Shown here piece after piece: positions 37,233 through 46,104 of a stretch of DNA of 64,000 bases; position 1 is the stretch's first letter; each line of letters opens with the position of its first letter. The stretch spans positions 248,001-312,000 of the forward strand of contig NZ_LMIR01000002.1 in the NCBI RefSeq assembly GCF_001429165.1, given 5' to 3'. A program made the position numbers and the translations under genes. This DNA comes from Agromyces sp. Root81 (GTDB taxonomy: Bacteria > Actinomycetota > Actinomycetes > Actinomycetales > Microbacteriaceae). The notes below the pieces were generated by a model, which had not been told where the DNA came from, did no database searches, and saw only the letters and a list, made by a program, of their open reading frames with translations.

Positions 37233-39011
37233 TCACCGGAGCGCCGCAGCCGGCACCGCGCTGCCCGCGGCCAGCTCGAGCGTCCCGCCCGACCACCGTC
37301 GACGGAGCCACCGGTCGTGGCTCGCGATGACGACGGCGCCGGGGTAGGCGCCGAGCGCCTCCTCGAGGTCGGTGGCGAGCCCGAGCGAGAGGTGGTTCGT
37401 CGGTTCGTCGAGGAGGAACACGTGCGGCGGCCTCGCGATCACGAGCGCGAGCGCGAGCCGGCGCTGCTGCCCGACCGAGAGCGCCCCGACCGGACGCGAC
37501 TCGTCGCGCGGCGCGATGAGCCCGAGACCGCTGAGCGGCACCTGCTCCGCACGCCGCTCCCCGAGCACGCGCTCGTACAGGCGTCGCGGCGTGGCATCCG
37601 GCTCGGCGAAGCGCACGTCCTGCTCGAGCAGCTGCACGCGCAGTCCCTTGCGCCGGTGCACGACGCCGCGATCGACGCGCTGCGCGCCCGCGAGCACGTT
37701 CAGGAGCGTCGACTTGCCCGCGCCGTTCGCACCCGTCACGAGCAGCCTGGTGAGCGGTGCCACCTGCAGCGCCTCGAGCGAGAGGCGGCCATCGACCGCG
37801 ACCTCCGACAGGTGCAGCAGGAGGCCGGATTCCTCGTCGAACGCGTGCGACCCCGACGGGATGCCGGCGAAGACGAGCGGCGCAGGCGGCTTCCGCACCT
37901 GCTCGCGCTCCAGGGTCGCGAGCCTGAGCTGGGCGTTGCGCACCCGCCGGCTGACCTGCTGTTCGACCCGGTCGCCCCTGCGCCCGAACGCCATCTTGTT
38001 CCGGTCGGAGATCGGCGCATCGTGCGAGACCGCGCGTGCGGTCTCGGCGAAGCCGATGCGGAGGCGCCGCAGTTCCTCCTGCTCGTCGTCGTACTGCCGG
38101 AGCCAGCGCTCGCGCTCCTCGGCCTTCACCTCGAGGAACTCGCTGAATCCGCCGCCGAAGACGGCGCCGCCCGAGGCGGCGAGCGCCTCCTCGCCGGACG
38201 CCTCGTGGCCCGCTCCTGCCCCCGCACCCGCACCCGCACCCGCGAGCGCGAGCGCGCCGGCCCGCCCCGGGTCGAGGTCGAGCAGCCCGGTGGCCGCGCG
38301 GTCGAGGAACGCACGGTCGTGGCTCGCGAAGACGACGGGGCCGCGCCAGGCGCGGAGTCGATCCTCGAGGAACGTCGCGGCCGCGTCGTCGAGATGATTC
38401 GTCGGCTCGTCGAGCAGCAGCGCGTCGGGCGCGCTGAGGAGCAGCGCGGCGAGCGCGAAGCGCGATCGCTGACCGCCGGAGAGCTCGTCGATGCGGCGGT
38501 CGAGACCGAGGCCGGCGACGCCGAGCCCGTCGAGCAGCTCGTCGCGGCGTGCCCCGGCGCTCCAGACCTCGGCGCGTTCAGCGGCGTCGAGCGCAGCCGA
38601 GTAGCGCGCGGCGGAGACGGCGGAGTCGCCTCCACCGAGCGCTTCCGCTGCAGCATCGAGCTCGCGTTCGATGGCGCGGACCTCCGCGAGCGCGGCCTCG
38701 AGCACCTCGCCGATGCGTTCCTGCGGCTCGAACGGCAGCTCCTGCGAGAGCAGCGCGGTGCGCCGCGGCCTGGTGATGCGGCCGGAGGTCGCGGCTTCGG
38801 AGCCGACGGATGCCGCGGCATCCGCTCGCTCGAACCCGCCGGCGATGAGCCGCAGCAGCGTGGACTTGCCGACCCCGTTCTCGCCGATCAGCCCGAGGCG
38901 CTGCCCCGGGGAGACCGCGAAGCCGAGGTCGGAGAACACGCGTCGATCGGAATACGAGACGGAGAGCCCGTCGACGCGGAGATGGTGGGAATGGATGACG
39001 GATACAGCCAT
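37233..39011 (-). CDS. ABC-F family ATP-binding protein
   Basis: The product has 592 residues and no membrane segments. Two ATPase domains are present: LIGENGVGKSTLL / LSGGQRSRFALA / LLLDEPTNHLDD and VTGANGAGKSTLL / LSVGQQRRLALA / FLLDEPTNHLS. An interdomain linker with AGAGAGAGAG and a coiled charged segment (KAEERERWLRQYDDEQEELR) matches ABC-F proteins, some of which clear antibiotics from the ribosome. Whether this one confers resistance is not shown. The start ATG at 39011 gives the usual length; a promoter lies 190 bases upstream. Confidence 0.9.
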   Translation of the reverse strand: MAVSVIHSHHLRVDGLSVSYSDRRVFSDLGFAVSPGQRLGLIGENGVGKSTLLRLIAGGFERADAAASVGSEAATSGRITRPRRTALLSQELPFEPQERIGEVLEAALAEVRAIERELDAAAEALGGGDSAVSAARYSAALDAAERAEVWSAGARRDELLDGLGVAGLGLDRRIDELSGGQRSRFALAALLLSAPDALLLDEPTNHLDDAAATFLEDRLRAWRGPVVFASHDRAFLDRAATGLLDLDPGRAGALALAGAGAGAGAGAGHEASGEEALAASGGAVFGGGFSEFLEVKAEERERWLRQYDDEQEELRRLRIGFAETARAVSHDAPISDRNKMAFGRRGDRVEQQVSRRVRNAQLRLATLEREQVRKPPAPLVFAGIPSGSHAFDEESGLLLHLSEVAVDGRLSLEALQVAPLTRLLVTGANGAGKSTLLNVLAGAQRVDRGVVHRRKGLRVQLLEQDVRFAEPDATPRRLYERVLGERRAEQVPLSGLGLIAPRDESRPVGALSVGQQRRLALALVIARPPHVFLLDEPTNHLSLGLATDLEEALGAYPGAVVIASHDRWLRRRWSGGTLELAAGSAVPAAALR

Positions 39012-39196
39012 GCGGTACGCCCTTTGCGCAAATGCCCCCGGGCGGCCGTCGGATGCCGCGGCGCGCGTCTCGTTCGCACGATGCACCGAGCTGGCGGAAC
39101 GCGGGCGCGCGGCGCCGGCGACCGCCCGGGAGCGGAGAGGAGTCCCGCCGGGCATTGCCGTGAACGGGTGCACGCGAATGCTCGCGCGGTCAGCAC
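39012..39196 (-). promoter_or_regulatory. Long GC-rich leader of the ABC-F gene
   Basis: About 185 bases separate the inferred transcript start from the ATG. A GTG at 39196 opens a small Arg-rich reading frame (MLTARAFACTRSRQ) that would overlap the ABC-F start in another frame. Several GC-rich stems are possible. ABC-F and erm genes often have such leaders with ribosome-mediated attenuation; here this is an inference. The rest of the gap to mqo (39232-39352) shows no gene. Confidence 0.4.
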
Positions 39197-39202
39197 GGGG
39201 TG

Positions 39203-39231
39203 ATCAGAACCGTGCGCACACCCGATGTCAA
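39203..39231 (-). promoter_or_regulatory. Promoter of the ABC-F gene
   Basis: Minus-strand -35 TTGACA (39231-39226) and -10 TCTGAT (39208-39203) have a 17-base spacer, an unusually good consensus in this genome. The predicted start is near 39196. Confidence 0.6.
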
Positions 39232-39352
39232 CGGCGCCTCAGGCGCGGGACGGGGGTGTGTGCTCACTTCATAGCGGGTACGACGGTACCAGAGCCGGCC
39301 CGGAATGCCAACCGGCACCGGGCCGCCACGTGCTGACGACCGGGAGCGTGCG

Positions 39353-40831
39353 TCAGGCGGTGAGGTCGAGCACCTTCGCCGTGGCGGCGAGCGAGGCGGC
39401 CGCCGCCTCGGGGTCGCTCGAGAGCTTCGTGCCGTAGCTCGGGATCATCTCGCGGAGCTTCGGCTCCCACTCGGCCATGCGGTCGGGGAAGCAGCGGCCG
39501 AGCACGTCGATCATGATCGGCGCGGCGGTCGATGCGCCGGGCGATGCGCCGAGGAGGCCGGCGATCGTGCCGTCGGCTCCGGTGATGACCTCCGTGCCGA
39601 ACTGCAGCACGCCGCCCTTCTCCGGGTCCTTCTTCATGACCTGCACCCGCTGGCCGGCGGTGATGAGCTCCCAGTCCTCGCTCTTGGCGGTGGGCATGAA
39701 CTCGCGGAGCGCTGCGAGCTTCTTGTCGCGCGAGGCGAGCAGCTCGGAGACGAGGTACTTCACGAGGTCGAAGTTCTTCAGGCCCACCTGGATCATCGGT
39801 CCGAGGTTGTGCAGGCGGATCGAGAACGGCAGGTCGAACCACGTCGAGGTCTTCAGGAACTTCGGTGTGAATCCGGCGTACGGCCCGAAGAGCAGGGCCG
39901 TCTCGCCGTCGACGACGCGGGTGTCGAGGTGCGGCACCGACATCGGCGGCGCGCCCTTGGCGGCCTTGCCGTAGACCTTCGCGTGGTGCTGGGCGACGAT
40001 CTTGGGGTTCGTCGTGCGGAAGAACTGGCCCGAGATCGGGAAGCCGCCGAAGCCCTTGATCTCGGGGATGCCCGAGTGCTGCAGCAGGGAGAGGGCGCCG
40101 CCGCCGGCGCCGACGAAGACGAAGCGGGCGTTGATCGTCTTCGGAGTGTTGCCGACGAGGTGGCGGAGGCGGATCCGCCAGGTGCCGTCCTTCTGGCGCT
40201 TCAGCCGGGTGACCTGGTGGTTGGTCGCGATCTCGGCGCCGCGGCGCTCGATGTCGCTGAGCAGGAATCGGGTCAGCGCACCGAAGTCGACGTCGGTGCC
40301 TGCGACCGTGCGGGTCGCGGCGACGCGCACCTTCGGGTTGCGCTTCTTGGCGAGGAGCGGGGTCCACTCGGCGATGCGCTCGAGGTCCTCCGTGAACTCC
40401 ATCTCTTCGAAGAGCGGCTGGTCCTGCAGGGCGGCGACGCGCTTCTTCAGGTACTCGATGTTGGCCTTGCCCTTGACGAACGTCATGTGCGCCGCGGTGT
40501 TGATGAAGTTGTGCGGTTCGGGCAGGGCGCCGTGCTCGACGAGGTACGACCAGTACTGCCGGCTGATCTGGAACTGCTCGTTGATCGAGACGGCCTTGTC
40601 GGCGTTCACCGTGCCGTCGGGGTTCTCGGGCATGTAGTTGAGCTCGCAGAGCGCCGCGTGGCCCGTGCCCGCGTTGTTCCACGCGTTCGACGACTCCTGT
40701 GCGACCTCGCCGAGCCGCTCGTAGACGCGGATCGTCCAATCGGGTTGGAGTTGCGAGAGCAGGGAGCCGAGTGTCGCGCTCATGATGCCCCCGCCGATCA
40801 GCACGACGTCGACGGTTTCCTCTGAAGTCAC
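39353..40831 (-). CDS. mqo: Malate:quinone oxidoreductase
   Basis: The product has 492 residues from a GTG. It oxidises malate to oxaloacetate and passes electrons to quinones at the membrane. The FAD motif VDVVLIGGGIMSATLGSLL opens the protein, followed by family blocks NAWNNAGTGHAALCELNY, HMTFVKGKANIEYLKKR and VFVGAGGGALSLLQHSGI. Length is typical. No malate dehydrogenase gene is nearby. Confidence 0.95.
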   Translation of the reverse strand: MTSEETVDVVLIGGGIMSATLGSLLSQLQPDWTIRVYERLGEVAQESSNAWNNAGTGHAALCELNYMPENPDGTVNADKAVSINEQFQISRQYWSYLVEHGALPEPHNFINTAAHMTFVKGKANIEYLKKRVAALQDQPLFEEMEFTEDLERIAEWTPLLAKKRNPKVRVAATRTVAGTDVDFGALTRFLLSDIERRGAEIATNHQVTRLKRQKDGTWRIRLRHLVGNTPKTINARFVFVGAGGGALSLLQHSGIPEIKGFGGFPISGQFFRTTNPKIVAQHHAKVYGKAAKGAPPMSVPHLDTRVVDGETALLFGPYAGFTPKFLKTSTWFDLPFSIRLHNLGPMIQVGLKNFDLVKYLVSELLASRDKKLAALREFMPTAKSEDWELITAGQRVQVMKKDPEKGGVLQFGTEVITGADGTIAGLLGASPGASTAAPIMIDVLGRCFPDRMAEWEPKLREMIPSYGTKLSSDPEAAAASLAATAKVLDLTA

Positions 40832-40877
40832 GGATTCCAGTGTAGATGCCGCAGATGGTGCCCCCGGACCAGCCCGC

Positions 40878-41324
40878 TCAGGCGCCGCCCAGCACCGGCA
40901 GCCCGCGTTCATCGAGCGGCCACGACGGGTTGTGCGCGAGTTCCCAGAGGTTGCCGTCGGGATCGGCGACGTACCCGCTGTAGCCGCCCCACTCGGTCTC
41001 GGCGGCGGCCTTGGAGATCGACCCGCCCGCGAGCACCCAGTCGCCGACGGCATCGTCGACCTCCTCGCGCGAGGCGAGGTTGATGGCGAGGGCGACCGCA
41101 CGGAAGCCCGGGGCGTTCGCGTGCATGGTCGGCAGCGCGGCATCCTTCGCGAGCTCGGCGGTCTCCCAGAGGGCGAGCACGCCACCGGGAGTGGTGAAGA
41201 AGGCGACCTCGCCGGCCACCGACGATCGCGCTTCGCGCCAGCCGAGCCTGCGGTAGAACGCCGTGGCGACCTCGACATCGGCGACGCCGAGCGTGACGAG
41301 CGAGTAGCGCTGGGGAATGGCCAT
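40878..41324 (-). CDS. VOC-family (glyoxalase-like) protein
   Basis: The product has 148 residues. Two beta-alpha-beta-beta-beta modules are recognisable, with LGVADVEVATAFYRRLGW at the first and SGYVADPDGNLWELAHN at the second, which carries the usual metal-binding Glu. Members include glyoxalases, dioxygenases and resistance proteins. No neighbour gives a substrate. Confidence 0.85.
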   Translation of the reverse strand: MAIPQRYSLVTLGVADVEVATAFYRRLGWREARSSVAGEVAFFTTPGGVLALWETAELAKDAALPTMHANAPGFRAVALAINLASREEVDDAVGDWVLAGGSISKAAAETEWGGYSGYVADPDGNLWELAHNPSWPLDERGLPVLGGA

Positions 41325-41371
41325 GGGCCGACGCTACGCCGGTCAGCGCGATCGCGCACCCATCGGCTCCA

Positions 41372-41791
41372 TCAGAGCGCCTCGATCCCGCCGGCGACGA
41401 GGCCGACGCCGGCGGTGATCAGCCCCGCGGTCAGCACGGCGGCGCCGACCCAGAGGAGCACGATGAGGCGGTTCGGCTTCTCGGGCTCGCGGCCGAGCAC
41501 CGACAGGAAGAAGCCCGCGGGCATGAGGATCGCTGCGATCGGCGCCCCGAGGCGGGCGACCCAGAGCCAGAACCCGTCGAGCGCGGCGTACGAGACGACC
41601 GAGAGGATCACCATCGAGAGCACGAGCAGCACGGCGGCATGGGCGTGGCCCGCGCGGAAGAAGCTCATCTGCAGCCGATTCGCGGGCGCGAGCCCCCGCA
41701 CCACGCGCGTGAGGAAGTAGCCGCCGCTCTCGACCGTGACGAGTGCGAGCAGGAGGACGCCGATGAGGATGAGATCTGATGCGGACGGCAT
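41372..41791 (-). CDS. Four-helix membrane protein of unknown function
   Basis: The product has 139 residues and four predicted membrane helices: ASDLILIGVLLLALVTVESG, AAVLLVLSMVILSVV, LGAPIAAILMPAGFFLSVLG and IVLLWVGAAVLTAGLITAG. Between helices 1 and 2 is FRAGHAHAAVLL, with two His that could bind a ligand or metal. I recognise no family. It is divergent from the MerR gene across a 46-bp dyad and is its probable target. Confidence 0.65.
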   Translation of the reverse strand: MPSASDLILIGVLLLALVTVESGGYFLTRVVRGLAPANRLQMSFFRAGHAHAAVLLVLSMVILSVVSYAALDGFWLWVARLGAPIAAILMPAGFFLSVLGREPEKPNRLIVLLWVGAAVLTAGLITAGVGLVAGGIEAL

Positions 41792-41818
41792 GGCCGGTCC
41801 CTTCTTCGCGGATTCATG

Positions 41819-41864
41819 ATTGGATAGTTGTACTCTCCAATATTAGAGAGTCGCACTATCCAAT
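41819..41864. promoter_or_regulatory. 46-bp operator/promoter dyad between MerR and membrane protein genes
   Basis: Perfect outer arms ATTGGATAGT/ACTATCCAAT (41819-41828, 41855-41864) and inner arms ACTCTC/GAGAGT (41832-41837, 41846-41851) share the centre at 41841.5, spaced by AT-rich CAATATTA. The region is far more AT-rich than its surroundings. The symmetry fits divergent MerR-type promoters with a long -35/-10 spacer. Confidence 0.85.
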
Positions 41865-41878
41865 GCAAGGGATTCCTC

Positions 41879-42502
41879 ATGCGCATCTCCGCACTCGCCG
41901 CCGAAGCCGGACTGCCGGTCGCGACCGTGAAGTACTACCTCCGCGAAGGGCTCCTGCAGCCGGGCACCGCGACCTCGGCCACCCAGGCGAGCTACGACGA
42001 GAGCCACGTGCGCCGGCTCCGGCTCGTGCGCGCCCTCACGGGGCCGGTCGGCCTCAGCGTGCAGCAGGCGCGAGCCGTGCTGCAACTCGTCGACGAGCCC
42101 GGCGACGACCTCTACTCCACGCTCGGACGCGCGGTCGGAACCCTGCCGCCCGACGGCGCCCGGCCCGCTGACGACGCCGCCGACCCGTATCCGCGTGCGC
42201 GAGCCGCGCTCGAGGCCCTCGGCCAGGTCTACGACCCCGAGTTCGCCGCGGTCGCGCAGCTCGAGGGCGCCCTCGCCGCGGCCGACGACGCCGGCATGTC
42301 GATCACGCCCGAACGACTCGCCGCCTACGGGCGCGCTGCCGCGGATCTCGCCGCCTACGACCTCGAGCGGATGCCGACGGAGCCGCGCGCCGCCGTCGAG
42401 TACACGGTGCTCGGCACGGCGCTCTACGAGCCCGTGCTGCTCGCGCTGCGCCGTCTCGCGCATCAGGATGCCGCGGTGCGGCGCCTCGGCCGCGACGCCT
42501 GA
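41879..42502 (+). CDS. MerR-family transcriptional regulator
   Basis: The product has 207 residues with AAGGGA before the ATG. The N-terminal winged helix is MRISALAAEAGLPVATVKYY then YDESHVRRLRLVRALTGPVGLS. The C-terminal domain is all-helical and Ala-rich (~residues 85-207) without the Cys metal motif of MerR/CueR, so it likely binds an organic ligand. It is divergent from the membrane protein and probably controls both genes through the dyad. Confidence 0.9.
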   Translation: MRISALAAEAGLPVATVKYYLREGLLQPGTATSATQASYDESHVRRLRLVRALTGPVGLSVQQARAVLQLVDEPGDDLYSTLGRAVGTLPPDGARPADDAADPYPRARAALEALGQVYDPEFAAVAQLEGALAAADDAGMSITPERLAAYGRAAADLAAYDLERMPTEPRAAVEYTVLGTALYEPVLLALRRLAHQDAAVRRLGRDA

Positions 42503-42507
42503 GGTGT

Positions 42508-43521
42508 TCAGCGCGCGACGGGCTCCGCCTCGCGAGCGACCTCCGAACGGGGCATCCGCGTCGCGACCGTGACCGCGTCGCGCGCCCGCTCGAGGGCGTC
42601 GACCCCCGCTCCCGCCCGATCGAGCGCGAGCAGGGCGGCCCCCACGATCGGGGCCGCGTCGAGGATCTCGATGCGTGCGCGGGGCGCCACCGCGGCGAGG
42701 CCGGCGGTGATGCCGCCGATGAGCCGTTCGTCCACCGAGCGGATGATGCCGCCGCCGAGCACGATGGGGATGGCACGATCCGCCAGCCCGAGCCGCGTCA
42801 CGCACGCGCGGGCGAACGCCACGATCTCTTCGGCCTGGCGATCGACGAGCCCGGCCGCGACGACGTCACCGGCGCGCGCGGCGTCGAAGACGCCGGGGGC
42901 GAGTGCGGTCAGCTCGCTCGAGTCCCGCCGACCGAAGTGCAGGTCCTCGATGAGGGCCGGCACCGAGGCGACGCCGAGCTGCTCGATGATCGCCGCGGTG
43001 AGCGCCGTGCGCGGGCCTCGGCCGTCGACGTCGCGCGCCGCGTGCCAGAGCGCCTGCTCGCCGAGGCCGCTGCCACCGCCCCAGTCGCCCGAGACACCGC
43101 CGAGCGCGGGGAAGCGCACATCGGCGCCGTCGGCGCGCACGCCGACCGCGTTGACCCCGGTGCCGCAGACGATGGCCACGGCATCCGGTTCATCGGTGCC
43201 GGCGCGCAGCACCGCATACAGGTCGTTGTCGACGACGCTCGATGCGCTCGCCCACTCGAACCCGGCGATCGCCGCGGCGTACTGCTCGACCTCGACGGGC
43301 AGGTCGAGCCCGGAGACGTAGAGCCCCGCGTGCACGACGGGCGACTCCCCCGCGACGGCGCGCACGAGCTCGTCGACGACGGCGACCGCCTCGCCGAGTC
43401 CTTCGAAGTGCGGGCTCGAGCCGGCACCGCGCTCGTGCGCGACGAGCTCGCCGTCGATCGTCAGGGCGACCGCGTCGGTCTTCGAACCGCCGCCGTCGAC
43501 GGCGACGACGACGCCGCTCAT
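42508..43521 (-). CDS. BadF/BadG/BcrA-type kinase (N-acetylglucosamine kinase-like)
   Basis: The product has 337 residues from an ATG overlapping the GH4 stop (ATGA). ASKHA-fold motifs are VAVDGGGSKTDAV (phosphate 1), AIVCGTGVNAVGV (phosphate 2), GVSGDWGGGSGLGEQAL and PIVLGGGIIRS. These match the eukaryotic-type GlcNAc kinase/BadF group, which phosphorylates amino sugars. It is the last gene of the pair with GH4. Sugar specificity is inferred. Confidence 0.85.
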   Translation of the reverse strand: MSGVVVAVDGGGSKTDAVALTIDGELVAHERGAGSSPHFEGLGEAVAVVDELVRAVAGESPVVHAGLYVSGLDLPVEVEQYAAAIAGFEWASASSVVDNDLYAVLRAGTDEPDAVAIVCGTGVNAVGVRADGADVRFPALGGVSGDWGGGSGLGEQALWHAARDVDGRGPRTALTAAIIEQLGVASVPALIEDLHFGRRDSSELTALAPGVFDAARAGDVVAAGLVDRQAEEIVAFARACVTRLGLADRAIPIVLGGGIIRSVDERLIGGITAGLAAVAPRARIEILDAAPIVGAALLALDRAGAGVDALERARDAVTVATRMPRSEVAREAEPVAR

Positions 43522-44777
43522 CGCGCCCACTCCAGGAACGGCGCGTTCTCGGCCATGAGCAGGTCGGTGAGCTGCTCGGCCCGATCATGCTGCAGCACGA
43601 GCGGGTGGGCGCGCATCGCGCGGAGCACGCGATCGCGCCCGCCGTGCACCGCCGCGTCGAGCGCGAGCCGCTCGTACCCGGCGACGCCGGCGATGAGCCC
43701 ACGGATGTCGTCGGGCAGCGGCGCGACCGGTTCCGCGACGAATCCGCCGTCGCGGAACACGGCCGGCACCTCGATCACGTGGTCGTCGGGCAGGAACGGC
43801 AGCACGCCGTCGTTGCGGAGATTGACCACGCGAGACCGACTCGCACCGTCCCGCATCGCGGCGAGCAGTTCGATCGCGGCCTCGGAGTAGAAGGCGCCGC
43901 CGCGCCCCTCGAGTGCGGCCGGTTTCTCGTGCTGTGCCGGGTCGGCGTAGAGCTCGAGCAGCTCGCGTTCGATCGCGCGCACCGCCTCGGCCCGGGTCGG
44001 CTCCTGCAGCTGCTCGCGCAGCACCTCGTCGTGCGCGTAGTAGTAGCGCAGGTAGTAGGAGGGCACGACGCCCAGCTGCGCGATGAGCGCCGGTGCCAGC
44101 TGCACCTCGTCGGCCAGCTCGCCGAGCCGGTGCCGGAGCAGCCCGGGCAGGCGGTCGTCGCCGTCGATGACGACGCTCCGCTCCCAGGTCAGGTGGTTGA
44201 GCCCGACATGGCCGAGGTTCACCCGGTCGTGATCGACGTCGAAGAGCGAGGCGAAGCGGCGCTGGAAGCCGATCGCGACGTTGCAGAGGCCGACGGCGCG
44301 ATGGCCCGCCTCGAGCAGCGCACGGGTCACGATGCCGACGGGGTTCGTGAAGTCGACGATCCAGGCGTCGGGCTTGGCGTGCGCGCGCACCACGTCGGCG
44401 ATGCGGAGCACCACGGGCACCGTGCGCAGCGCCTTGGCGAGCCCGCCGGGGCCCGTCGTCTCCTGGCCGATGCATCCGGCCTCGTGCGGCCAGGTCTCGT
44501 CGGCGTGCCGGGCGTCCTGCCCGCCGACCCGCAGCTGGATGAGCACGGCATCGGCGTCGGCGACGCCCGCGACGAGGTCGGTCGTGCCGATCACCGTCGC
44601 GGGGTGCCCGGCGTGCTCGAGCATGCGCTGCGACATACCGGCGACGAGCGAGAGCCGCTGCGGGTCGGGGTCGACGAGGCGGATCTCCTCGAGCGGCAGG
44701 GAGTCGCGGAGACGTGCGAACCCGTCGATGAGTTCGGGCGTGTAGGTCGAGCCTCCGCCGACGATGGCGAGCTTCAT
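43518..44777 (-). CDS. GH4 family glycosidase (6-phospho-beta-glucosidase-like)
   Basis: The product has 419 residues. GH4 enzymes need NAD and Mn and cleave by oxidation-elimination. Motifs: IVGGGSTYTPELIDG (NAD), VDFTNPVGIVTRAL, GLCNVAIGFQRR (metal Cys) and GLNHLTW (metal His). The family includes 6-phospho-beta-glucosidases and diacetylchitobiose-6-phosphate hydrolases; the adjacent kinase suggests an amino-sugar or glucoside route. No PTS gene is present in the window. Confidence 0.88.
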   Translation of the reverse strand: MKLAIVGGGSTYTPELIDGFARLRDSLPLEEIRLVDPDPQRLSLVAGMSQRMLEHAGHPATVIGTTDLVAGVADADAVLIQLRVGGQDARHADETWPHEAGCIGQETTGPGGLAKALRTVPVVLRIADVVRAHAKPDAWIVDFTNPVGIVTRALLEAGHRAVGLCNVAIGFQRRFASLFDVDHDRVNLGHVGLNHLTWERSVVIDGDDRLPGLLRHRLGELADEVQLAPALIAQLGVVPSYYLRYYYAHDEVLREQLQEPTRAEAVRAIERELLELYADPAQHEKPAALEGRGGAFYSEAAIELLAAMRDGASRSRVVNLRNDGVLPFLPDDHVIEVPAVFRDGGFVAEPVAPLPDDIRGLIAGVAGYERLALDAAVHGGRDRVLRAMRAHPLVLQHDRAEQLTDLLMAENAPFLEWAR

Positions 44778-44880
44778 CAGTCCTCATTCCGTGCGTGGGG
44801 CGCCCCGCGCGCTCTGGCGCGAAGCGGAGTTCGGTGGCCGACCGGCGGATGCGCGCAGCATCCGCCCTTCGCCGGCCGAG

Positions 44881-46035
44881 TCAGGTGGCGAGCGAGATGT
44901 CCGCCTCGAGGTGGTCGCGGATCTGGTCGACGAGCTGCTGGCGCGCGCCGAGCAGCACCGGCTGGGTACCGGTGCCGCTCATCCGCACCGCGAGCTTCGG
45001 GTGAGCGGAGGGGTCGACCCGCTCGGCGACGAGCTCGGCGAGACGCGTGCCGCCGGCGATGCCGGTGGGCCCGCCGAGCACGACCATCGAAGGGTCGAGG
45101 ATCGCGAGCAGCGGGTTCACGGCGAGGATGACGCGGTCGGCGAGGGCCGACAGCGCCACGTCGTCGTGCGCGAGTCGGGGCAGCACATCGGCGAGCGTCT
45201 CGTCGTCGCCGGCGATGAGTCGAGCCACGGCCGGGCCGCCCAGCAGGTCGGTGAAGTCGTTCGCCGCGGGAGCGAGCGGTGCCGCCGTCCTCGGCACCGC
45301 GAGGTAGCCGATCTCGCCGGCCCCGCCGGAGGCGCCGCGGTGCACGACTCCGCCGAGGTCGAGACCGACGCCGAGGCCGTCGCCGATCCAGAACAGCGCG
45401 AAGCTCGAGGCCTGCTGCGCCGCGCCCGCCGAGCGCTCGGCCATCGTCGCGAGGTTGACGTCGTTGTCGATCGTCACCTGCAGGCCGAGCCCCCGCTCGA
45501 TGCGAGCACGGGCCCCGACCGCAGGCCACCCGGGCAGGGTGTCGGTGAACGAGAGCTCGTCGCCGTCGACGAAGAACGCGGCCTGGACGCCGATCACGAC
45601 GCGGCTGACCGTGCTCTCGTCGATGCCCGCCTCCGCGCAGGCCGCGCGGACGGCGGCTCGCACATCGCCCTCGGGCGAGCGCTCGTGCACATCCGTCGCG
45701 ATCTGCACGATCGGGTGATCGTGATCGACGGCGTCGACGACGACCGCCTGGATGGCGCGGTCGAGGATCGAGATCGCGACGCCCGTGATGCGATCGGTGC
45801 GCACACCGTACGTGATGGCGTTCGGCCCGCGGCCGCCCGACAGCTCGCCGACCGGCCGGATGAGGCCGACCCGTTCGAGGCGTGCGAGCATCTGCGATGC
45901 GGTCGGCTTCGAGAGCCCGGTGAGCTCGCCGAGCCGCGATCGCGTGAGCGGACCGTGTTCGAGGAGGAGCCGGAAGGCGGTGCGGTCGTTGCGCGCCGCG
46001 AGCCACGTCGGGGTGCCCGGGTCGATCTGGTTCAC
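44881..46035 (-). CDS. ROK-family transcriptional repressor (NagC/XylR)
   Basis: The product has 384 residues from the GTG at 46035 with AGAGG 11 bases upstream; an in-frame TTG at 46083 lies in a likely promoter. The N-terminal helix-turn-helix is LTRSRLGELTGLSKPTASQML, followed by a ROK sugar-kinase-like domain with WIGDGLGVGLDLGGVVHRGA and GASGGAGEIGYLA; the Zn-binding cysteine cluster common in the family is absent. AT-rich DNA just upstream (46070-46100) may carry its own operator. It probably controls the GH4/kinase genes and the ABC importer. Confidence 0.88.
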   Translation of the reverse strand: MNQIDPGTPTWLAARNDRTAFRLLLEHGPLTRSRLGELTGLSKPTASQMLARLERVGLIRPVGELSGGRGPNAITYGVRTDRITGVAISILDRAIQAVVVDAVDHDHPIVQIATDVHERSPEGDVRAAVRAACAEAGIDESTVSRVVIGVQAAFFVDGDELSFTDTLPGWPAVGARARIERGLGLQVTIDNDVNLATMAERSAGAAQQASSFALFWIGDGLGVGLDLGGVVHRGASGGAGEIGYLAVPRTAAPLAPAANDFTDLLGGPAVARLIAGDDETLADVLPRLAHDDVALSALADRVILAVNPLLAILDPSMVVLGGPTGIAGGTRLAELVAERVDPSAHPKLAVRMSGTGTQPVLLGARQQLVDQIRDHLEADISLAT

Positions 46036-46104
46036 GGCAGTCCGCCTCTCTCGTTTCGTGTTCGTGGTCACTCTATCTGACAAGAATGTTTACTGATTGT
46101 TGGC

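Noticed and set aside
39012-39173. N-terminal extension of the ABC-F protein to the GTG at 39173
   Set aside because: It would add 54 Arg/Ala-rich residues not usual in ABC-F proteins; the ATG at 39011 starts next to the normal first domain.
38888-39196. Frame beginning at GTG near the ABC-F transcript start, read as a real gene
   Set aside because: It overlaps the ABC-F start for over 120 bases and is Arg-rich; at most a leader peptide.
35697-39203. 1168-codon plus-strand frame
   Set aside because: Antisense shadow of the radical SAM and ABC-F genes, with Arg/His-rich meaningless sequence.
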